This document shows, in pieces, positions 1 through 5,636 of a stretch of DNA of 5,912 bases. The first letter of the stretch is position 1; every line of letters starts with the position of its first letter. The stretch comes from Lachnospiraceae bacterium (GTDB taxonomy: Bacteria > Bacillota > Clostridia > Lachnospirales > Lachnospiraceae), in contig JAGAEH010000052.1 in the NCBI GenBank assembly GCA_017613225.1, positions 1 to 5,912 of the forward strand. Direction: 5' to 3'. The notes under the pieces are model-generated. The model did not search any database. It had not been told where the DNA came from and saw nothing but the letters and a program-made list of their open reading frames with translations. The position numbers and the translations under genes are program-made.

Positions 1-3000
1 CGTTATACCGCGGGTTGTCCGGAGAGAGCGGGATGCGGAACTCATCAACCGTGTTTTTCCCATTCAAGTAGACGTCCGGCTTAAGCTCGCTGTACGGAAG
101 GAAAGCGCCATGGTTTCTTACGCTGTCCTTATCCGGAGCTCCTAGCTGGTTATAGACCGTGAAGTTTCCGTCGCTTTCCAGATAGGCATAGTTGAGCGCG
201 GAATTATACTCAAAGTAACCTGTCTCACTGTAGGCGCTCTGCAGGAACAGGTGATTGGCCTGGGTGGGTCCGGATACCAGCTCGTCATTATCCGTAAACA
301 GCTTCGTCAATTCCCCCGTATAGATCGATACCGGGATCCCGTTTTCGCTCAGCGTCTTTTCAACCAGCCCCGGAACAAAATCACCGATTCCCGTTCCGGT
401 GGAAAGATTGTCCGAATTCGGGGTGATCTGCGACACCTCATCAGAGCCGATCACATTTGACATCCACGTCCTTGACCGGTAGTCATACATAGTGATCTTG
501 ATGCCCATGGACGTGCTGTCCAGCGTCGGAGCGGTGGTCAGCTGCTCCGTTATCTTTTCCGCTGTGGAAGCAAAGTTGAAAGTATCTGCGTCGCCGTAGA
601 TGCCCTTGGCGATCCCGATCCCGTAGAAGGTATCCGGATCTTCCTTATAGTAGAGGCCCTCTGTTCCGTCCGCCTTGCTCCAGGCGATGATCGTGGAGTC
701 GAATTCATTGTTCGCTCTGCCCGGCAGCTGCAAGCTGTAATTGAAGGAAGGAGATGTCCCGGCAACGATGTCCTCTCCGGTGACAGGATCTTTTCCGGGC
801 AGGATCACGTCCGCGATCTTGTTTCCGTCTTCATCATAGAGCGCCCTGGGGGCCAGATAGGCTCCGGTCTGCACGTTCTGCAGCCAGTAGTATCCGCTCT
901 CGCTGTCAGTTGCGTCATTCCAGCCGACGACGAACCGCCATTCGATCGCTGAAGTGCCGTTGTCGCCTTCAAAGGTGTACCAGCCGATGGTGGCGCCTTC
1001 GTCTTTTACCTGTACCAGGTTGCCGTAGCCGTCCACCGCAAAGATATCATACTGTTTCAGCGCTTCATTCCAGATGCTCTGATAGACGACGACTGTCTCT
1101 CCGTTTTCCAGAGAGGATACCGACACCTTATCGGCAACATGCTGTTCGTTCTGCACGTCGATATTGACGTCACTCACCTCGAACAGCGTATAATAGTCGT
1201 TCTGATTGACCGATTCGGATTTGGTCCCGGTAAAGAGTCGTTCCCGCTTCATATGACTAATTCTGTAATCCTGGTTCGACGTTCCGGCCGCGTTCTTGAT
1301 CATGACCTGTCCGGGATAGCCTTCGCTCGTCAGGACCCGCAGCGGGACCGCAGTGTCGCTCAGCGTCAGCTTTCCGTTTTCCGGCTTCAGGTATTTTGTC
1401 GCCCCGTCGATCTCGGCAGAGATGAAGTAGAGGACGTTCTCACCGTTTTCTATATTGCCTTCATTGTCATAGACCGCCTGTGTGACCGTGCCGGCGGCCA
1501 CGTCGGCCTGCGTCACCTTGGTGAACGTCCACTGCGCAGGCTTTTCCGCGTCCCCGGCGTAGATCATCTGCTGATGGCGGAACCAGACCTGGGTCGCCAC
1601 CAGTCTGTTGTTCTTGTTCTGTGTCGTCAGGCTCATGCCCGTATCGTTGGCCGGATCCCAGGTGACCATCACAAAGGTCTTACCGTCCAGGGCCGAGGTG
1701 TCGCCTTGGGATTCGATCTTGTACACCGAATAGACGGAAAAGCTGTCCGCGCTGAAGCTGATCACCTGCTCCGAGCCGTCCCGATCCTGCGGCTCGACAA
1801 CAGCCTCTACCGTCTGCACAGTCTCTGCACCGTCCGGGATGTGTGCCACCTGCAGCAGTTCCTCTTCGACTCCCTGCACAGGCGCGTCTGCCAGGCGGAT
1901 CTCCACCTGAACGGGGGCCGCCGGCTCGATCTTTTCATCATTTGCTAAGATGGAAATGTCAAAGAATCTCGCGTAGGGGATCTCCGGCTCGTCAGAAACT
2001 CCCTCCGCATTCTCATCCGCCGGATCCTGCGCTTTCTTTGCCGCTTCATGGATCATTGCCAGATAGCGCTCGTATGCCTCTGTTCCGGGAAGGATCTCCT
2101 TCACGTCAAGGACGGCCCCTTCCGGGATCTCAGCCGTGCTGTCGTAGGTGACAGAAACGGCATAAGCCTCGCCGTCCGCCGTGATGATCCGGGTAGTGAT
2201 CGTTTCCGTATCCACTACGGCGTAGATGGAGAATCTCTCCGCGTCGAACACTACCTCGTTCTCCGCCGGACCTTCTTCCAGTTCCTCATCCGTCTTCTGT
2301 TCGATGATCTCCGCCTCGCCCTCTTCATTCAGGTGGACCACGCAGGGATCCTCCGCCTGGGCGATGACATCGCTGGTGATACTCACGCGGACGGGCTGCA
2401 GGGGTTCGATCTTTTCTTCATTATAGATGAAAGTGATGTCCACCGCGGCCACGGACTTTACCTGTCCTTCCACCGCGTCGGTGATGGTCTTCAGGATCTG
2501 CTCGTCCTCCACCAGGGCGATCTGCATCGCCGTGCCGGCAGGGAAAGCGCCTTCCGGCGCGTCAACGAAGACACGCAGGGTATCGATGACCTGCTCAAAT
2601 ACCTGGGCCGGATACTCCGCGGTCTGCGTCTCTTCCGGCAGGGTGTCGGTCTCTGAAGGATCGGTCTGGCTCTCTCCGGGTTCGGAAGACTGCTCTTCGC
2701 TGTCTTCTGTCTGTTCCGCTGAGGCGGGATCCTCCGGATCCTGCGTCTCTTCTCCGGAGGACTGTTCCGCTTCGGACTGAGTCGGATCTCCGGTCTGGTC
2801 GCCGGAGGGATCCTCCGCCTTTTCCTCAGAACTGTCCCCGATCTGTTCGCCGGGCTCCTCCGTTTGCGCGGCAGGGGTCTCTTCCGTCTGTTCGCCGGAT
2901 TTTTCCTCTTCCTGTTCGGCAGGTTCGGTCTCCGCCGGCGCTTCGGTGGTCTTTTCCTTTTCGGTAGCCGGTTCCGTGGGCGCTTCCGTGGTCTTTTCCT

Positions 3001-3436
3001 TTTCGGTGGCCGGCTCCGTAGGCGCTTCAGTGGTCTTTTCCTTCTCGGTCACCGGCTCCGTGGGCGCTTCCGTGGTCTTTTCCTTTTCGGTGGCCGGCTC
3101 CGTGGGCGCTTCCGTGGTCTTTTCCTTCTCGGTCACCGGCTCCGTGGGCGCTTCCGTGGTCTTTTCTTCTTTGGACGCAGGCTCTGCCGCAGCTTCCGTG
3201 GTCTTTTCTTCCTTATTATCCGAAGCCGCTTTCTTTGCCGCTTCCTCCGCGCTCTCCTGGGCGGAAGATTCCTTTGTCTCGATCACGATGCCGGGCTCGG
3301 TAGAGGCGGTCTGCTCATCCAGGGTAATGGCAGGAAGCACCAGCGCGTACGTCGTCACGAAGACGACGATGCACGCCAGGATCCTCACCCACAGACTGCG
3401 GCAGAATGTTCTGTTTTTGCCTCTTTTAATGCCCAA
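1..3436 (-). CDS. Large repeat-containing secreted/cell-surface protein, N-terminal 1145 codons (C-terminus outside window)
   Basis: The frame stays open from the TTG at 3436 to the window edge. That TTG is the only usual start codon between an in-frame TAA (3455-3457) and the conserved N-terminus, and AGAAGGA lies 7 nt upstream. Residues 4-18 are rich in Lys/Arg, and residues 19-36 are a hydrophobic segment ending in YALVLPAIT, a motif I know from clostridial surface proteins. Cleavage could follow Ala31 or Ala36. Residues 75-172 are seven 14-residue TTEAPTEP-type repeats, and about 173-270 is an acidic Glu/Gln/Ser/Pro linker. Residues about 276-411 and 412-576 are two related beta-rich domains sharing KIEP..PV and an FS.Y.V ending. 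About 577-970 is Trp/Tyr/Gly-rich with two stretches of the type 'LYFIS..IDG..KYL' and 'GYYWLQNVQTGAYLAP', resembling carbohydrate-binding or ricin-like repeats (not certain). Near 1074-1087 lies GYFEYNSALNYAYLE, resembling fibro-slime-type domains. A sortase signal cannot be checked. Adhesin or pilin-like role is inferred. Confidence 0.9.
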   Translation of the reverse strand, partial: MGIKRGKNRTFCRSLWVRILACIVVFVTTYALVLPAITLDEQTASTEPGIVIETKESSAQESAEEAAKKAASDNKEEKTTEAAAEPASKEEKTTEAPTEPVTEKEKTTEAPTEPATEKEKTTEAPTEPVTEKEKTTEAPTEPATEKEKTTEAPTEPATEKEKTTEAPAETEPAEQEEEKSGEQTEETPAAQTEEPGEQIGDSSEEKAEDPSGDQTGDPTQSEAEQSSGEETQDPEDPASAEQTEDSEEQSSEPGESQTDPSETDTLPEETQTAEYPAQVFEQVIDTLRVFVDAPEGAFPAGTAMQIALVEDEQILKTITDAVEGQVKSVAAVDITFIYNEEKIEPLQPVRVSITSDVIAQAEDPCVVHLNEEGEAEIIEQKTDEELEEGPAENEVVFDAERFSIYAVVDTETITTRIITADGEAYAVSVTYDSTAEIPEGAVLDVKEILPGTEAYERYLAMIHEAAKKAQDPADENAEGVSDEPEIPYARFFDISILANDEKIEPAAPVQVEIRLADAPVQGVEEELLQVAHIPDGAETVQTVEAVVEPQDRDGSEQVISFSADSFSVYSVYKIESQGDTSALDGKTFVMVTWDPANDTGMSLTTQNKNNRLVATQVWFRHQQMIYAGDAEKPAQWTFTKVTQADVAAGTVTQAVYDNEGNIENGENVLYFISAEIDGATKYLKPENGKLTLSDTAVPLRVLTSEGYPGQVMIKNAAGTSNQDYRISHMKRERLFTGTKSESVNQNDYYTLFEVSDVNIDVQNEQHVADKVSVSSLENGETVVVYQSIWNEALKQYDIFAVDGYGNLVQVKDEGATIGWYTFEGDNGTSAIEWRFVVGWNDATDSESGYYWLQNVQTGAYLAPRALYDEDGNKIADVILPGKDPVTGEDIVAGTSPSFNYSLQLPGRANNEFDSTIIAWSKADGTEGLYYKEDPDTFYGIGIAKGIYGDADTFNFASTAEKITEQLTTAPTLDSTSMGIKITMYDYRSRTWMSNVIGSDEVSQITPNSDNLSTGTGIGDFVPGLVEKTLSENGIPVSIYTGELTKLFTDNDELVSGPTQANHLFLQSAYSETGYFEYNSALNYAYLESDGNFTVYNQLGAPDKDSVRNHGAFLPYSELKPDVYLNGKNTVDEFRIPLSPDNPRYN
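2921..3214 (-). repeat. Seven 42-bp tandem repeats encoding a 14-residue TTEAPTEP(A/V)TEKEK stalk
   Basis: The plus-strand core GTGGTCTTTTC recurs exactly every 42 bp at 2946, 2988, 3030, 3072, 3114, 3156 and 3198. Read on the coding strand, the units encode residues 75-172 of the surface protein. Unit 1 is diverged (EAAAEPAS) and unit 7 decays into APAETEP. The five central units end PVT, PAT, PVT, PAT, PAT, so part of the array looks like duplication of an 84-bp two-unit block. The composition (Thr, Pro and alternating Glu/Lys) suits an extended, possibly glycosylated, wall-spanning stalk. Because the unit is a multiple of three, copy number can vary by slippage without breaking the frame. 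Confidence 0.93.
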
Positions 3437-3443
3437 TGCCCGT

Positions 3444-3450
3444 TCCTTCT
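3444..3450 (-). promoter_or_regulatory. Ribosome binding site fixing the TTG start of the surface protein
   Basis: AGAAGGA on the minus strand lies 7 nt before TTG at 3436. An in-frame TAA at 3455-3457 excludes any start further upstream, and no ATG or GTG occurs in frame before the hydrophobic segment. This makes TTG the start. A weak start codon on a large surface protein may hold its expression down (inference). Confidence 0.8.
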
Positions 3451-3472
3451 TTGGTTATCGTCTTTTGTTCTT

Positions 3473-4063
3473 TCAGTTCACTGCGCCAAAGGCGCTGAGG
3501 GGCCAGATGATGAACACGATCTTTCCTACGATCTGCTCCTCCGCCACGCAGCCGATGGTGGTGCTGCGGGAATCGACGGAGACGCTTCGGTGGTCCCCCA
3601 TCACGAAGATGCGGGATTCAGGTACCTGGTACGGCAGTTCGATGTCGCACTCGCCAAATGCCAGATCCGTCACGTAGGGCTCCTCCAGCTTTACGTCGTT
3701 CACATAGACGTTTCCGTCTTCATCGATATTGACCCAGTCGCCAGCCTGAGCGATCACGCGTTTGACCAGGATCTTGTTGTTGTAGTAGAACCCGCACACG
3801 TCCCCGGTCTTAAAGCGGCTCCCCTTGACGGAAATCACATAGTTTCCCTCGTCCAGGGTGGGGCTCATGGAAGTCCCGTAGATCTTCAGCACCGGCAAAA
3901 GCAGCACCGCGACCAGTACCGCCACCGCCGCCACCGTGATCAGGATGGACACCGTTCCGCGCACGGAGGAAAAGGCCCGTTTACGCCGTACTTCCTTTTG
4001 ATACAGGGCTTCCAGCTCTTCCAGGCTCGGGATCTCGATTTGGTTTTGCTGTTTTTTCGCCAC
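3473..4063 (-). CDS. lepB: Type I signal peptidase (SipS/LepB family)
   Basis: This 196-residue membrane serine protease cleaves signal peptides from exported proteins on the outer face of the membrane. It starts at GTG with GGAGG 6 nt upstream. Residues 1-36 form a charged cytoplasmic tail that may be helical (PSLEELEALYQKEVRRKR). One transmembrane helix spans about 38-59. Box B is YGTSMSPTL with the nucleophile Ser65. Box D is ILVKRVIAQAGD with general-base Lys101, so this is the bacterial Ser/Lys type, not the SipW/ER-like type. Box E is GDHRSVSVDSR (156-166), with His where Asn is usual. Length and single membrane span fit Gram-positive Sip enzymes. The next gene starts 36 nt downstream on the same strand, so co-transcription with the surface protein is very likely. 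Whether it is the housekeeping enzyme or dedicated to its neighbour cannot be told from this window. Confidence 0.95.
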   Translation of the reverse strand: MAKKQQNQIEIPSLEELEALYQKEVRRKRAFSSVRGTVSILITVAAVAVLVAVLLLPVLKIYGTSMSPTLDEGNYVISVKGSRFKTGDVCGFYYNNKILVKRVIAQAGDWVNIDEDGNVYVNDVKLEEPYVTDLAFGECDIELPYQVPESRIFVMGDHRSVSVDSRSTTIGCVAEEQIVGKIVFIIWPLSAFGAVN

Positions 4064-4069
4064 TGTCTG

Positions 4070-4074
4070 CCTCC
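4070..4074 (-). promoter_or_regulatory. Ribosome binding site for the GTG start of the signal peptidase gene
   Basis: GGAGG on the minus strand sits 6 nt before GTG (4063-4061). It is the best Shine-Dalgarno match in the leader and supports GTG as the start rather than a later codon. Confidence 0.8.
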
Positions 4075-4129
4075 GTTCGGCCTATGTCCGGAGCGGATCA
4101 TACCGCATATAATACAACACGCAGAAACA

Positions 4130-4146
4130 CCACATGTAAAATGTGG
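4130..4146 (-). other. Small hairpin in the leader of the signal peptidase operon
   Basis: CCACAT (4130-4135) and ATGTGG (4141-4146) form a perfect 6-bp inverted repeat around a 5-nt loop. It lies in the predicted untranslated leader, just downstream of the predicted transcription start near 4156. It could be a 5' stabilising hairpin or a repressor site. No T-tract follows, so it is not a terminator. Functional meaning is unproven. Confidence 0.4.
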
Positions 4147-4162
4147 CACTCAAAACGGAGAT

Positions 4163-4191
4163 ATTATATTGTACATTTATTAAAATATCAA
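4163..4191 (-). promoter_or_regulatory. Sigma-A-type promoter for the signal peptidase-surface protein operon
   Basis: On the minus strand, TTGATA (4191-4186) is followed after exactly 17 nt by TATAAT (4168-4163): five of six and six of six matches to the vegetative consensus. The sequence immediately upstream (about 4192-4215) is A/T-rich and could act as an UP element. The predicted transcription start is near 4156, giving a leader of about 93 nt before the GTG. Confidence 0.82.
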
Positions 4192-4289
4192 TCGTTTATT
4201 TGTTAAAATTTGCACGAAATCTGTCCGATTCCGGCATGTCGTCACGAATTATACAATTCCGCAAAAATTGTTCATGACAAGGCGGATGG

Positions 4290-4318
4290 TTGTCCCCCGC
4301 CGCCCGGCGCGCTATAAT
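4290..4318 (+). promoter_or_regulatory. Sigma-A-type promoter for iadA
   Basis: TTGTCC (4290-4295) is separated by 17 nt from a perfect TATAAT (4313-4318). Transcription would start near 4325, about 25 nt before the iadA ATG. The spacer is unusually GC-rich and holds the inverted repeat CGCCG-CC-CGGCG (4298-4309), which might affect promoter melting or serve as a regulator site. Confidence 0.78.
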
Positions 4319-4336
4319 ACCGGTACAAACCTTTCC

Positions 4337-4342
4337 AGGAGG
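4337..4342 (+). promoter_or_regulatory. Ribosome binding site for iadA
   Basis: AGGAGG lies 7 nt before the ATG at 4350. An out-of-frame ATG at 4343 is too close to the site to be used. The site supports the chosen start, which also agrees with the usual start of the family. Confidence 0.88.
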
Positions 4343-4349
4343 ATGACCC

Positions 4350-5480
4350 ATGAATACCGCACTGAAACTGATCCGCAACGTTCGCATCCTTTCTCCCCAG
4401 GCAGGACCCTGCGACCTGCTGTTTGCCGGCGGCGAGATTGCCGCTGTGGGCGGTGACCTGTCCGTTTACGGCGCACTGGCCGAAAGCTATGACGCGGAAG
4501 GCCGCGTGGCTGTCCCCGGCTACTTCGATCAGCATGTGCACGTGACCGGAGGCGGCGGCGAAGGCGGTTTCATCTATAAAGTCCCGGAGATCACTTTGCG
4601 CTCCATCGTCGAAGGCGGCGTCACGTCCCTGGTGGGCCTTCTGGGCACGGACGGGATCACCCGCAGCGTGGAGAACCTGGTCTCCAAGATCGGCGCGCTT
4701 CGGGAGCAGGGCATCTCCGCCTGGTGCCTCACCGGCAGCTACGACTTCCCCTCTCCCACCCTGACCGGCAGCGTAGAGCGGGACATCGCCTTCATCGATC
4801 CGGTGATCGGCGTGAAGATCGCCATCAGCGACCACCGGGGACCGCAGATCACCGCCGACGAACTGATCCGCCTGGGCGCCCAGGCGCGGGTAGCGGGACT
4901 GATCTCCGGCAAGGCGGGCATCGTCCACCTCCACACCGGCCGCATGCCCGGCGGGCTCTCCGTCCTTTTTGACGCCGTGAGCCGCTGCGACCTGCCCATC
5001 ACCGTATTCCGCCCCACCCATCTGGGCAACTGCTTCGAGGACGCCGTGCGCTTCGGGCACATGGGCGGCTTCATCGACTTTACCGCCGGCGACGCCAAAA
5101 AGGCCGCGCTGCAGCTGGCCGCCGCCATGGAGCAGGTGGACGTAAGCCGCGTCACCCTGAGCTCCGACAGCAACGGCAGCATGCCCATCTGGAACGAGAA
5201 AAAGGAGATGGTGGGCATCGGCGTGGGGAAGATCTCCATGCTGCACGACGTGGTGCGGGTGCTGGTGAAGGACCTCGGTTTTTCCATTCCGGACGCGGTG
5301 CGTCCCATCACAAAGAATCCCGCCCGGGCGCTGGGCATGAAGAAAAAGGGCGAGCTGGCCGAAGGCTTCGACGCGGATCTGGTCCTCTACGGCGACGATC
5401 TGAGCATCGACGCCGTCTTTGCCAAGGGCAGGCCCATGATGTGGAACGGAGAAGTGCTGGTAAAGGGCGTATTTGAATAA
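4350..5480 (+). CDS. iadA: Isoaspartyl (beta-aspartyl) dipeptidase
   Basis: This amidohydrolase hydrolyses beta-aspartyl dipeptides left by degradation of proteins containing isoaspartate. Its 376 residues follow the family closely from end to end (E. coli IadA is 390). The binuclear metal site is complete: His62 and His64 in DQHVH, Lys156 (expected to be carboxylated) in GVKIAISDHR, His195, His224 in RPTH, and catalytic Asp273 in SSDSNGS. Glu71 in the glycine-rich loop after HVH, Tyr131, Arg163 and Ser277 match substrate-contacting residues of the E. coli enzyme, as I recall it. The oddity is the loop after RPTH (LGNCFE): it seems about three residues shorter than the usual PTHVNRN.. loop and lacks its arginine. 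The C-terminal beta-sandwich part (GELAEGFDADLVLY) is intact. It has its own promoter, is divergent from the signal peptidase gene, and ends before a hairpin terminator. A cytosolic, stand-alone gene. The family call is firm; the substrate preference is less so. Confidence 0.95.
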   Translation: MNTALKLIRNVRILSPQAGPCDLLFAGGEIAAVGGDLSVYGALAESYDAEGRVAVPGYFDQHVHVTGGGGEGGFIYKVPEITLRSIVEGGVTSLVGLLGTDGITRSVENLVSKIGALREQGISAWCLTGSYDFPSPTLTGSVERDIAFIDPVIGVKIAISDHRGPQITADELIRLGAQARVAGLISGKAGIVHLHTGRMPGGLSVLFDAVSRCDLPITVFRPTHLGNCFEDAVRFGHMGGFIDFTAGDAKKAALQLAAAMEQVDVSRVTLSSDSNGSMPIWNEKKEMVGIGVGKISMLHDVVRVLVKDLGFSIPDAVRPITKNPARALGMKKKGELAEGFDADLVLYGDDLSIDAVFAKGRPMMWNGEVLVKGVFE

Positions 5481-5513
5481 TGCCCGGCGGGGATACATCT
5501 TCCATACAGACAC

Positions 5514-5550
5514 AAAAAGGGGACGGTCACGAGACCGTCCCCTATTTCTC
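5514..5550. terminator. Bidirectional intrinsic terminator between convergent genes
   Basis: GGGGACGGTC (5519-5528) and GACCGTCCCC (5533-5542) form a perfect 10-bp, GC-rich stem with the loop ACGA. On the plus strand it is followed by TATTTCTCT, a modest T-tract 38 nt after the iadA stop. On the minus strand it is followed by TTTTTGTGTC, a better T-tract, so it should also stop transcription of the reductase gene coming from the other side. Confidence 0.88.
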
Positions 5551-5556
5551 TGATAA

Positions 5557-5619
5557 GATCCTTCGACTCCGCTCAGGATGACGATCAGTCTGTCATTCTG
5601 AGCCGAAGGCGAAGAATCC
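5557..5619. repeat. REP/MITE-like imperfect inverted repeat
   Basis: The left arm (5557-5582, starting GATCCTTCGACTCCGCTC) pairs imperfectly with the right arm (5592-5619, starting GTCATTCTGAGCCGAAG) around a 9-nt loop. Mismatches and a small length difference between the arms point to an aged element. The right arm strongly resembles the 'GTCATTCTGAGCGAAGCGAAGAATC' type of dispersed intergenic repeat that I recall from many bacterial genomes. It lies in the 3' untranslated region of the reductase gene, between its stop and the terminator. No open reading frame or transposase is attached. Confidence 0.7.
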
Positions 5620-5636
5620 TTTCTGGATAAATCTCT

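Noticed and set aside
1139..2656. Plus-strand open frames of 269 and 202 codons
   Set aside because: They are codon-aligned shadows of the GC-rich surface protein gene on the other strand. That gene gives a coherent secreted protein; these do not.
2921..3214. Possible CRISPR array, from the regularly spaced repeats
   Set aside because: The 42-bp units are contiguous with no variable spacers and encode an in-frame peptide repeat.
4108..4113. TATAAT on the plus strand as a further promoter
   Set aside because: No acceptable -35 element lies about 17 nt upstream (TGTCCG or similar only), and the chance of such a match in this A/T-rich leader is high.
4102..4140. Second minus-strand promoter (TTTACA with TATTAT) nearer the signal peptidase start
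   Set aside because: The spacing is about 20 nt and the match is weaker than TTGATA-17-TATAAT just upstream.
2864..4183. Long plus-strand open frame (439 codons) with a repeated Phe/Leu/Arg/Gly pattern
   Set aside because: It is antisense to the surface protein repeats and the signal peptidase. Its repetitive look is the complement of the 42-bp array, and it has no ribosome binding site or family resemblance.
4272..5513. Minus-strand open frame of 413 codons
   Set aside because: It lies opposite iadA, has a His/Asp/Gly/Ala-rich composition typical of a shadow, and runs through the iadA promoter and ribosome binding site.
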